Below the pieces are notes generated by a model that was not told where the DNA came from, searched no databases, and saw nothing but the letters and a program-made list of their open reading frames with translations. The position numbers were made by a program, and so were the translations under genes. This document shows positions 17,951-26,104 of a stretch of 64,000 nt of DNA, in pieces; the first letter of the stretch is position 1; each line of letters opens with the position of its first letter. Source of the stretch: Klebsiella pneumoniae. GTDB lineage: Bacteria > Pseudomonadota > Gammaproteobacteria > Pseudomonadales > UBA5518. The stretch is taken from positions 1-64,000 of the forward strand of contig CAMAXE010000025.1 of NCBI GenBank assembly GCA_945862145.1, read 5' to 3'.

Positions 17951-19450
17951 GTGAGACTGCCGATCACTCTCGCTATCTGCCTGCTCTGGGCAAGCACCGC
18001 GCTCGCGCACGAGCCGGCCTCCAAGACGCCGGTGAGCGGCGCCATCGGCAACATCGCTTTCCCCAATTCAGGGGCCGCGGCGGCGCAACCTGACTTCATC
18101 CGGGGCGTGTTGCTACTGCACAGTTTCGAGTACCTGCAGGCACGGGCTGCGTTCGTCGCCGCCCAGACCCACGACCCGCGCTTCGCACTCGCCTGGTGGG
18201 GGGAGGCGATGAGCTATAACCACACTATCTGGGGTGAGCAGGACATCACGGCGGCGCGAGCGGCCCTGCGGCGGCTGGCGCCGACCGAGACCGTGCGCGC
18301 AGCACTCGCGCCCACGCCGCGCGAGCGGGGCTACATGGCAGCGGTGGAGCGCCTCTACGGCGAGGGCAGCAAACAACAGCGCGACGCCGCTTACAGCGCC
18401 GCACTCGCCGAACTCGCGACCAAATACCCCGAGGATCTGAACGCCCGCACGTTCTACGCGCTCTCTCTGATCGGACTTACCGGCACGCGCCGCGACGAGG
18501 CCAATTACATGCGCGCCGCGGCAGAAGCCGAGGCCGTCTACGAGATCGACCGCCGCCATCCGGGCGCACTGCACTACCTGATCCACGCCTACGACGATCC
18601 GGTGCACGCACCGCTCGGCCTGCGCGCGGCAAGGCTCTACGGCGAGGTCGCACCCGCTGCATCGCACGCGCAGCACATGCCCTCCCACATTTTTTTCGCG
18701 CTGGGGCTGTGGGACGACGCCATCGAGGCAAACCTCGCCTCTCTCGCCACGGCACGCGCGCAGGGCGAAGGTGGCTATCACTCGCTGGTGTGGCTGGCCT
18801 ACGCCTATTTCCAGCAGAACCGGCCCGCTGATGCGCTGCCGCTGATCGAATCCGTGGCGCACGATGTGGCCACCAACTCCACCAAAGACAACCGCCTGCG
18901 GCTCGCCTTCACACGGGCGATGTGGCTGGCGGAAGCCGGCAGCACGGCCGGCGCCGATGCAATGAGTCCGGTGGACGCGACTGCTATTCCCGCTAGCGGC
19001 TATTTTTCCATCCACGATTTCATGCGTGGTCTGGTCGCCGCGCGTGGCGGGCATCATGAAGAGGCACGTGCTGCGCTGGACACACTGCGCAGGCGTGCCG
19101 CCGCGCTCACAGTCACAGGAGACCCTGCCGCTGCGTGGTACGAGAACGTCACGGCGGGCGATATCGAGCAGGCGAGGCTGCTCGCAGAGGCGCTGGAGGC
19201 GACGATACGCTTCGAGGCGGGAGATCGCGCCGGGGCCATCGTCGCGCTGCGGGCCGCGATCACCGCCGCCGACACACTGGTCTTCGAGTACGGCCCGCCG
19301 TGGTCCGTGAAGCCATTCGATGAACTGCTTGGCGAAATGCTGCTTGCGGACGGCCAGCGCGATGAAGCCGCAGACGCTTTCCGCAAAACGCTCACAAGCT
19401 ATCCGAAACGCCGGCTTGCGCTGGCAGGTCTCGCGGAGGCAACACGCTGA
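17951..19450 (+). CDS. Periplasmic TPR repeat protein
   Basis: A 499-aa protein with a clear signal peptide ending at ALAHE and then helical tetratricopeptide-type repeats over its whole length. Recognisable repeat stretches include FVAAQTHDPRFALAWWGEAM and SHIFFALGLWDDAIEANLA. His-rich patches (HYLIHAYDDPVH, SHAQHMPSH) are conserved-looking and could bind metal or a ligand, which is a guess. GTG is used as start. The stop TGA overlaps the ATG of the next gene, so the pair is translationally coupled. It begins the run that continues to 23507. Confidence 0.72.
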   Translation: MRLPITLAICLLWASTALAHEPASKTPVSGAIGNIAFPNSGAAAAQPDFIRGVLLLHSFEYLQARAAFVAAQTHDPRFALAWWGEAMSYNHTIWGEQDITAARAALRRLAPTETVRAALAPTPRERGYMAAVERLYGEGSKQQRDAAYSAALAELATKYPEDLNARTFYALSLIGLTGTRRDEANYMRAAAEAEAVYEIDRRHPGALHYLIHAYDDPVHAPLGLRAARLYGEVAPAASHAQHMPSHIFFALGLWDDAIEANLASLATARAQGEGGYHSLVWLAYAYFQQNRPADALPLIESVAHDVATNSTKDNRLRLAFTRAMWLAEAGSTAGADAMSPVDATAIPASGYFSIHDFMRGLVAARGGHHEEARAALDTLRRRAAALTVTGDPAAAWYENVTAGDIEQARLLAEALEATIRFEAGDRAGAIVALRAAITAADTLVFEYGPPWSVKPFDELLGEMLLADGQRDEAADAFRKTLTSYPKRRLALAGLAEATR

Positions 19451-20022
19451 TGAACAGCAACACGCACACCTCTCGCCTGCGCCGGGCGCTCGCCTGCCTG
19501 CAGCTTTACCTTGTTGCAACCTGCCTGTGGCTCCCCTGCCCCGCCACCCTGCAGGCAGCAGAGGCTACGCCCACCCGCCGCACGGATCTCGTGGGCGCCT
19601 GGCGTCTGCTGCGGATCGAGCGCGATGGGCCGGCCGGGATCGAGCCCGATGCCTTTTACGGCCCCGGCACATCGGGGCTTCTGATCTATGACGCCTCGGG
19701 CGCAATCAGCGTGCAGATAGCCGGGCAAAAACGCCCCACGCTAGAGGTACCCCTGACGCGACCCGTGCCGGCAGGCAGTGCTGCCGATATCGCCGCAGAG
19801 CGCGCCGCATTCCACAGCTACTACGCCTACACCGGCACATGGTCTTACGACGAATCCACATCGGTTTGCACCCACCATGTGGAGGTTGCCCTGCTCGCCG
19901 TCGAGCAGGGCCACAGCTACCAGCAGGAAGTGCGGCGCGAGGGAGATCATCTGGTGTTCATCCGACGCGGACAGCAAAACGGCTCGCCCGTGATCTACCG
20001 CAAGGTGTGGCAGAAGATCTGA
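19450..20022 (+). CDS. Secreted lipocalin-like domain protein
   Basis: A 190-aa exported protein. A hydrophobic N-terminal signal ends near residue 37 (LQAAEA). The mature part starts with LVGAWRLLRIE and contains YAYTGTWSYDE, the pattern of the lipocalin-like family found in many bacterial extracytoplasmic proteins of unknown ligand. Length fits the family. The start overlaps the preceding stop by one base, and the next gene starts 49 bases downstream. Binding of a hydrophobic molecule is plausible for this fold, but no ligand can be named. Confidence 0.65.
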   Translation: MNSNTHTSRLRRALACLQLYLVATCLWLPCPATLQAAEATPTRRTDLVGAWRLLRIERDGPAGIEPDAFYGPGTSGLLIYDASGAISVQIAGQKRPTLEVPLTRPVPAGSAADIAAERAAFHSYYAYTGTWSYDESTSVCTHHVEVALLAVEQGHSYQQEVRREGDHLVFIRRGQQNGSPVIYRKVWQKI

Positions 20023-20071
20023 ACCCCCGCACGGACGCGGCCCTTCCCGTACACGGCAACCCGAGGCAGTC

Positions 20072-21346
20072 ATGCGAATTCCGCTCTACACATCACGCCC
20101 CTATGGACCGTCCGCCGCCCGATTCGGCGGGGAAAGGATCAATGACTTCATCGTGATGTCCGAAGGCTGTTCGAACAGTTATCTGATCGAAACCACCGAG
20201 GGCAATATCCTGATCAATGCCGGCATGGGCTTCGAGGCGCCAGTGCATTTCAGCAACTACCAGTCGCTCGCCTCATCGTCTGCACCCATCCGCTACCTCA
20301 TAACCACCCAGGGTCATGTCGATCACGTTGGCGGGGTGAAGTTCTTCCGGGACCGTAACCCCGGCCTGCAGTACATCGCCCAAGCAGGCAATAACGAGCA
20401 CCAGAGCTATGACGCCCGCCTGCAGGCATTCCGCTTCCGGCGCACGGCCTTTCGTTTTCGCGACGCCTTCCAGCGGGACTTCGCCTACTACGCGGCAAAC
20501 GCCTACACCGATATCAATCCCCAGGATCGCCCCGTCCCTGACCTGATATTCGATGAACGCCATGAGTTCAGCCTCGGCGGACTGCAGGTGGTGTTGCTGG
20601 CCGTCAAGGGCGCGGAAACCAACGACTCACTGGTGGTCTGGCTGCCGCAGCACGGCATCTGCCTCACGGGCAATCTCTTCGGCTGTCCGTTCGGGCACTT
20701 CCCCAACCTGGTGACCATCCGCGGCGATCGCTACCGCGATGCGCTCACCTGTGCGGCCGCGGCGCAGACCATCATGGATCTGGAGCCCGCGCTGATTCTT
20801 TATGGCCATCACGCGCCTGTCGCGGGAAAGGGTTTGATCAGGACAGAACTGGTGGCCTTGCGCGATGCCATCCTTCATGTGCACGACGAAACCGTAAAGG
20901 GCATGAACGAGGGCAAGGACCTGCACACGCTGATGCAGGAGATCGCCCTGCCCGCGAGCTGCGAGGTTGGCGAGGGTTACGGCAAGGTGTCGTGGAGCGT
21001 GCGCGCCATCTGGGAATACTACGCGGGCTGGTTCCAGCACCAATCCACCACCGAGCTCTACAGCGTCCCGCAGCGATCGGTACATGCCGATCTGGTCGAA
21101 CTCGCGGGCGTTCAGGCCTTGCTCGAGCGTGCGCAACAGAAGCTCGACGCGGGCGAAACGGAACAGGCGCTTCATCTGCTCGACATCGTTCTGACGGCCG
21201 AACCCGCACAAGCCGACGCGGTGGCCTTGTCGCTGCGCATCCACGAAAAGCTCGCCACCGAAACAGATAATTTCTGGCTGGTGGGCTGGCTGGAAAACCA
21301 GATCAAACTGCTGAAGGGCGGCGTGACCGCGCCGTTGTCCCTCTAA
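20072..21346 (+). CDS. Alkylsulfatase-like metallo-beta-lactamase-fold protein
   Basis: A 424-aa protein with an N-terminal metallo-beta-lactamase fold and the helical dimerisation domain typical of alkylsulfatases (IWEYYAGWFQHQS). The metal motif reads TTQGHVDHVGG, so the first His of HxHxDH is replaced by Gln, and the region LTGNLFG lacks the Glu that bridges the two metals in SdsA1-type sulfatases. The distal His is kept in YGHHAPV. No signal peptide is visible, so it is probably cytoplasmic. It lies 18 bases before a sulfotransferase gene. It may be a sulfatase with an altered metal site or a related hydrolase. Confidence 0.72.
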   Translation: MRIPLYTSRPYGPSAARFGGERINDFIVMSEGCSNSYLIETTEGNILINAGMGFEAPVHFSNYQSLASSSAPIRYLITTQGHVDHVGGVKFFRDRNPGLQYIAQAGNNEHQSYDARLQAFRFRRTAFRFRDAFQRDFAYYAANAYTDINPQDRPVPDLIFDERHEFSLGGLQVVLLAVKGAETNDSLVVWLPQHGICLTGNLFGCPFGHFPNLVTIRGDRYRDALTCAAAAQTIMDLEPALILYGHHAPVAGKGLIRTELVALRDAILHVHDETVKGMNEGKDLHTLMQEIALPASCEVGEGYGKVSWSVRAIWEYYAGWFQHQSTTELYSVPQRSVHADLVELAGVQALLERAQQKLDAGETEQALHLLDIVLTAEPAQADAVALSLRIHEKLATETDNFWLVGWLENQIKLLKGGVTAPLSL

Positions 21347-21364
21347 GGAAACAGACCACAAGGC

Positions 21365-22627
21365 ATGAGCGCGAAAATCCACATCAATGACCTCGCAAAC
21401 CCTGTCTACACCGAGTCGCAGCGTGCCGCGCTGGACTATGGCGAGACGCTGACGCCAGACCTGACGCCTGCGTCCATCATGGCTGAAGCCGAACAGAAGA
21501 CCGGACTGCACGATTGGGGCGCGATGGATTTCATGCCGCGTCTGGCCCTGCTCTGCGAGGAGTGGGGCAGCGACGCTGGGCTGGTGGGTCTGGCCCGCCT
21601 CACGCTGCGCAACAAACTGTTGCAGCATGCAACCAGCCGACTGCTGATCCGGGACCAGTTCAAACGGCATCCGGAAATCCACGCGCTTCGCATCGAGAGC
21701 CCGATCATCGTCTGCGGCCTGCCGCGCTCCGGCACCACGCATCTGCTGAACCTCATGGCCGCAGACTCGCGCCTGCGCTCGCTCCCGCTGTGGGAATCCT
21801 ACGAGCCGGTTCCGCTTCCGGGCGAAGGGTTGCTGCCCGGCGGCATCGACCAGCGCTACCAACGCTGCGCCAGCGCGTGGGAAGCGGCGCAGACAATGAC
21901 GCCCCACATGGCGGCGATGCACCCGATGCACCCGGACCACATCCACGAAGAACTCGAACTGATGGGCCCCAACTTCGGCTCCTACAACTACGAGTGGCTC
22001 TCGTATTCACCACGCTGGCGGGACAACTATTACGCCGAAGACCAGACATCCCAGTACGAGTACATGCGCGATGTGCTGAAGCTGCTCACCTGGCAGCAAC
22101 GGGGCACGACCAGACCCACGCGCTGGGTTCTCAAATGCCCGCAACACCTGGAACAGCTGCCGGTCCTCAACAAGATCTTCCCGGATGCCACGATCGCCAT
22201 CACGCATCGCGACCCCGTGGCCGTGATCCAGTCGTCCATCACGATGCTCGCCTACGTGCAGCGCATGACCCGCAGAGAGATTATGACCGGACAACTGCTG
22301 CACTACTGGACCGACCGGATTCGCCATCTGCTGCTCGCCTGCGCCCGCGATCGGAACAAACTGCCGCCGGAGCGCAGCATCGACATCGTCTTTCATGAGC
22401 TCATCAACGATGATGTGGCGACGGTAGAGCGGATATACCGCACATCCGGGCTGGGGATGACCGCACAGGCGCGTGCGGAACTCGGTCGTTTCGTTGCCGA
22501 TCACAAGGATGATTACGGCCGCGTGGCCTACGATCTCAAAGGCCAGTTCGGGACGAGCGCGGAGGAATTGGGGAAACATTTCGAGTTCTATTACGACGCC
22601 TTTCCGGCCGTGCGCCGGGAGCGCTGA
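21365..22627 (+). CDS. PAPS-dependent sulfotransferase family protein
   Basis: A 420-aa cytoplasmic sulfotransferase-fold protein. The 5'-phosphosulfate loop is CGLPRSGTTHLLNLMA at about residues 118-133, and the 3'-phosphate site is represented by ITHRDPVAVIQS. These motifs imply transfer of a sulfuryl group from PAPS to an alcohol or phenol. Relatives occur widely in bacteria that degrade or modify lipids and polyketides. The gene sits 18 bases after the sulfatase-like gene and 13 bases before the luciferase-like gene, so co-transcription is very likely. Acceptor unknown. Confidence 0.8.
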   Translation: MSAKIHINDLANPVYTESQRAALDYGETLTPDLTPASIMAEAEQKTGLHDWGAMDFMPRLALLCEEWGSDAGLVGLARLTLRNKLLQHATSRLLIRDQFKRHPEIHALRIESPIIVCGLPRSGTTHLLNLMAADSRLRSLPLWESYEPVPLPGEGLLPGGIDQRYQRCASAWEAAQTMTPHMAAMHPMHPDHIHEELELMGPNFGSYNYEWLSYSPRWRDNYYAEDQTSQYEYMRDVLKLLTWQQRGTTRPTRWVLKCPQHLEQLPVLNKIFPDATIAITHRDPVAVIQSSITMLAYVQRMTRREIMTGQLLHYWTDRIRHLLLACARDRNKLPPERSIDIVFHELINDDVATVERIYRTSGLGMTAQARAELGRFVADHKDDYGRVAYDLKGQFGTSAEELGKHFEFYYDAFPAVRRER

Positions 22628-22640
22628 AGGAGAAAAAGCG

Positions 22641-23507
22641 ATGAAATTCTGGCAAGCACTGACCTGGATCGAACCCGACCAACTGATCGAAACGGCACGC
22701 TTTGCCGAGGAAGTAGGCTTCGAGGGCTGCATGCTCGGGGACCACGGCGTGTATCCCCGTGACCTCGCAGCCGACTACCCCTACTCCGCTGATGGCCTAC
22801 CGCCCATGCGCGCCGATGCCGACTACCCGGACTGCTGGGCCACGCTGGGCGCGATCGCCGCCGCTACAACGCGCCTGCGATTTACCGTTGGCGTCTACGT
22901 GCTGCCGCTGCGCAACGTCTTCGAGGTGGCGCGCGCCACCGGCACGCTCGCGATCCTGTCGGAGGGGCGTTTCGCGCTGGGTGCGGGCATCGGCTGGATG
23001 AAAGAGGAGTTCGACATCTACGGCGTCGACTTCAGGACCCGCGGCAAGCGCTGTGACGAAATGATCGCGGTGCTGCGCAAGCTCTGGGCGGGTGGCATGG
23101 TGGAACACCACGGGCGCTTCTTTGATTTCCCGGCGCTGCAGATTGCCCCTGCACCGAAGACGGTACCGATCTGGATGGGCGGCGGGAGTGATCCGGCACT
23201 GCGGCGCAGCGCCACTCTCTGCGACGGCTGGTTGGGCGGAGGCAACTCCCCCGCCGAGGCAGAGGAGATCCTCGCCAAGCTCACCGAACTGCGCGCCGAG
23301 GCCGGTCGCGCGGCACTTCCCTTCGAGACGCTGGTCCCCCTCACAACACCGCCCGATGTGGACACCTTCAGACAACTCGAGGAGCGCGGCATGACGGGAG
23401 GCATCAGCTACCCGTTCAAGTTCGCGTTAGGCGAGCGCTCGAGCCTCGACGACAAGAAACGCCACATGGAGAACTTTGCAGAGACAATCATGCGACAGGT
23501 GTGCTGA
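22641..23507 (+). CDS. LLM-class flavin-dependent oxidoreductase
   Basis: A 288-aa protein of the luciferase-like monooxygenase fold. Typical segments are LGDHGVYPRD, FTVGVYVLPLRNV, FALGAGIGWMKEEF and VPIWMGGG. The start ATG is preceded by AAGGAGAA at 6 bases. FMN or coenzyme F420 may be the cofactor; the sequence does not decide this and no F420 genes are nearby. As the last gene of the sulfotransferase run, it probably oxidises or reduces the same class of metabolite. Confidence 0.8.
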   Translation: MKFWQALTWIEPDQLIETARFAEEVGFEGCMLGDHGVYPRDLAADYPYSADGLPPMRADADYPDCWATLGAIAAATTRLRFTVGVYVLPLRNVFEVARATGTLAILSEGRFALGAGIGWMKEEFDIYGVDFRTRGKRCDEMIAVLRKLWAGGMVEHHGRFFDFPALQIAPAPKTVPIWMGGGSDPALRRSATLCDGWLGGGNSPAEAEEILAKLTELRAEAGRAALPFETLVPLTTPPDVDTFRQLEERGMTGGISYPFKFALGERSSLDDKKRHMENFAETIMRQVC

Positions 23508-23802
23508 TCGCGGAGTACGCGCAGGCGGGCTCATGCTTCAGCTGCCGTCCAGTCCGGCGGGGCCTCGCCGGCAAGGCCGCACGGCCCGCTTGTAATGTAC
23601 TATCGACGCAACTACATTCCATCGACGCGACAGGCAGTGAGCTCGGAATCGTGATGGCTCGGCAAGCGGGCCTTGACCCTGAAATGTCTCCCCTTGTCGC
23701 CTGAGGAATGGAGCCAGGCCACCCCCATTCAAGTTGGGTGAGCAGGTCCACCTGACTGGAATGGCGATATCCTATGGTTCGGACAAAAAGGAGTCCCGAG
23801 AG

Positions 23803-24108
23803 ATGACCCAAGCTGGCGGAATGCCCTGCCCCGTGTGCAAAGTACCTCTGGTGATGAGCGAGCGCCAAGGGGTCGAGATCGATTACTGCCCCCAATGCCG
23901 CGGCGTCTGGCTTGATCGCGGCGAGCTCGACAAGATCATCGAGCGCGGCGCCGCTGAGGCCGCGCCCGCTCCCGCTCGCAGCGCTCCGCCGCCCCCGCAA
24001 CAACCGGCTTATCAGCCGCAAGCCCAGTACCAGCCCCAACAGGGCTATGACCCCAACTACTCCCACAAAAAGCGCCGGAAGTCGTTTCTGGAAGAACTGT
24101 TCGACTGA
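23803..24108 (+). CDS. Zinc-ribbon (TFIIB-type) protein
   Basis: A 101-aa protein with an N-terminal zinc ribbon: CPVC near the start and CPQCRGVWLDRGELDKI about 22 residues later, the signature of the small zf-TFIIB-like family. The middle is a Pro/Gln/Tyr-rich low-complexity stretch and the end is a basic patch followed by FLEELFD. The start was set by AAGGAG 10 bases upstream of ATG 23803; a longer TTG-initiated frame exists but has no ribosome site. The function of this family is not known. The 295 bases before it hold no gene that I can support. Confidence 0.8.
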   Translation: MTQAGGMPCPVCKVPLVMSERQGVEIDYCPQCRGVWLDRGELDKIIERGAAEAAPAPARSAPPPPQQPAYQPQAQYQPQQGYDPNYSHKKRRKSFLEELFD

Positions 24109-24208
24109 GCGTCGGCGCCGGAAGCGAGCGTCCCTTCGGTCACCAGCACCAACCCGTCATGACGTGCCGGATTGTGTACCTGCAGCCGATCCCCACCGTG
24201 TCATCTTT

Positions 24209-25813
24209 TCAGAGCCGGGTGAAACCCCGATAGCCCTCGTCGAGCGCTGCGTTGCAGAGCTCCGCAAAGCGCACGAAACCGCCGACATAGATCATGAACA
24301 CATCCGCCTTGCCGTCGATATTGCTGCCGCGATACCAGGAATCGGCGTGGCGGTGAACCGTGGCAGAGGCCACCTGTGAGAGCTCGTCCTGCCACCAGCG
24401 CTCGGCCGTCTCGTCGGTCTGGATACGCGTTTTGCCGTCGCGCGTCATCTCCTCGATGATCCGCGCCGTCCAGTCGACCTGCCACTCGCCGGTGGTGATC
24501 ATCTGCGCCTGCGCAGAAGGCGTCATGGGGCCGTGGATCATGAAAAGATTGGGAAAGCCCGCGACCATGGAGCCGAGGTAGGTAGTCGGGCCACCCTGCC
24601 ACTTCTCGCGCAGGCGCATGCCGCCCTCGCCCTCGATGTCGATGCGCGTCATCGCTCCCGTCAAAGCATCGAAACCCGTCGCGAGCACGATCACATCAAG
24701 CGGCCAGGTGGTCTCCATGGTCCGCAGACCTTCCTCGCAGAACGCCGTGATCGGCGCCGCGCGTGCGTCGACCAGCGTGACGTTGTCGCGGTTGAACATC
24801 CCGTAGTAGCCGTTGTCGATGCAAAGCCGCTTGCCGCCGATCGGGTACGTGGTGGGGCAGAGCAGTTCTGCGGTGCGGGGGTCGTTCACGATCTGGCGGA
24901 TCTTGCCGCGCACGAACTCGCAGACCACGTCGTTCGCGGCCATGTCGGTCAGCACATCCCTGAAGGCGACCAGCAACTGGAAGGCGCTGCGCGAATGCCA
25001 GGCTTCCTCGAGTATGCGGTCCTGCTCTTCCTTCCTGCATTCCAGCGCCGAGAGCGTGGGGTATTTCACCAGCGAGGCGCCGTAGGTCTGCAGCATCTGC
25101 TTGCGACGCTCGGGGTAGTTCGCCTTCCAGTCGCGCTCGTAGTCGGGATCGACCGGCCGGTTGCCCGAGGGCATGCTGAATGCGGGCGTACGCTGGAACA
25201 CGAAGAGATGCTCGGCCTGTTCTGCGATGATCGGCGCCGCCTGCACGCCGGAGGAACCCGTGCCCACCAGACCCACGCGCTTGCCGCGGAAATCAACGCC
25301 CTCGCGCGGCCACTCGGTGGTGTGAAGCACCTGCCCGGCGAAGTTCTCCCGACCGGGCCAGGGCGGCGTGTTCGATGCGTTCAGGCTGCCGGTGGCGGCG
25401 ATGACATAGCGGCAGACCAGGTAACCGCCGCGATCTGTCCAGACATGCCAGAGATTCGCGCTCTCATCGAAGCGCATCCGCGTGACACGCGTCGAGAGCC
25501 GGATGCGGTCGCGCAGGCCGAAGCGGTCCGCCACATGATTGGCGTAGCGCTCCAGATCAGGTTGCGCGGCAAAGAGTTCGGGCCAGCGCCACTCCTGCTG
25601 CAGCGCATCATCGAAACCGTAGGAATACTCCGCGCTCTCGATGTCCACCCGCGCACCCGGGTAGCGGTTCCAGTACCAGGTGCCGCCCACCCCGTCGCCT
25701 GCCTCGAGACAGACAACCCTGTAGTCTCCGCCCAGCCGGTGGAGCGCGTACATGCCGGAAAAGCCGGCGCCGATGACCACGATGTCGGCGGCTTCGGGAG
25801 ACACGTCAGTCAT
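24209..25813 (-). CDS. Type I Baeyer-Villiger monooxygenase
   Basis: A 534-aa FAD/NADPH monooxygenase that inserts one oxygen next to a ketone to give an ester or lactone. FAD motif VIGAGFSG is at residues 13-20, followed by GGTWYWNRYPG. The BVMO fingerprint FAGQVLHTTEWP is complete, and the NADPH Rossmann motif GTGSSG follows. The length is like phenylacetone and cyclohexanone monooxygenases, without the long N-terminal extension seen in the two other BVMOs of this window. It is divergent from a TonB-dependent receptor gene with 291 bases between them. Substrate unknown. Confidence 0.85.
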   Translation of the reverse strand: MTDVSPEAADIVVIGAGFSGMYALHRLGGDYRVVCLEAGDGVGGTWYWNRYPGARVDIESAEYSYGFDDALQQEWRWPELFAAQPDLERYANHVADRFGLRDRIRLSTRVTRMRFDESANLWHVWTDRGGYLVCRYVIAATGSLNASNTPPWPGRENFAGQVLHTTEWPREGVDFRGKRVGLVGTGSSGVQAAPIIAEQAEHLFVFQRTPAFSMPSGNRPVDPDYERDWKANYPERRKQMLQTYGASLVKYPTLSALECRKEEQDRILEEAWHSRSAFQLLVAFRDVLTDMAANDVVCEFVRGKIRQIVNDPRTAELLCPTTYPIGGKRLCIDNGYYGMFNRDNVTLVDARAAPITAFCEEGLRTMETTWPLDVIVLATGFDALTGAMTRIDIEGEGGMRLREKWQGGPTTYLGSMVAGFPNLFMIHGPMTPSAQAQMITTGEWQVDWTARIIEEMTRDGKTRIQTDETAERWWQDELSQVASATVHRHADSWYRGSNIDGKADVFMIYVGGFVRFAELCNAALDEGYRGFTRL

Positions 25814-26104
25814 GTTCGATACCGTTCGTCAGGGGCAGGTGCCCGCGGGAGGGCCTGCAGGATAAAGCCCCTTCCATCGCTAAGCCATTGCGCGCGAACG
25901 CGCCTGCCAACCCAGACCACCCGGCTCGGCCAGCCTGTGAGTGAGTCCAGGTCCACGTCCACGCCTGCCCGCGCGCGGGCACGCGTGCTTTCGGCAGGAA
26001 CCGCGGATCGTGAGGATAGGTGCCTCTTTTGTTAAGCTCGCGACGCCTGCAAACCGACGCCTGCGGCAAACCATCCAGACAAAGCAATCCGGAGAACAGC
26101 CGCC

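Noticed and set aside
15198-17954. 918-aa open frame opposite the dimethylglycine dehydrogenase-like gene
   Set aside because: Antisense shadow; His/Ala/Arg-rich composition without motifs.
23551-23571. Hairpin CCGGCG...CGCCGG after the luciferase-like gene as terminator
   Set aside because: Only six base pairs, no T-run, and such stems are frequent by chance at this G+C.
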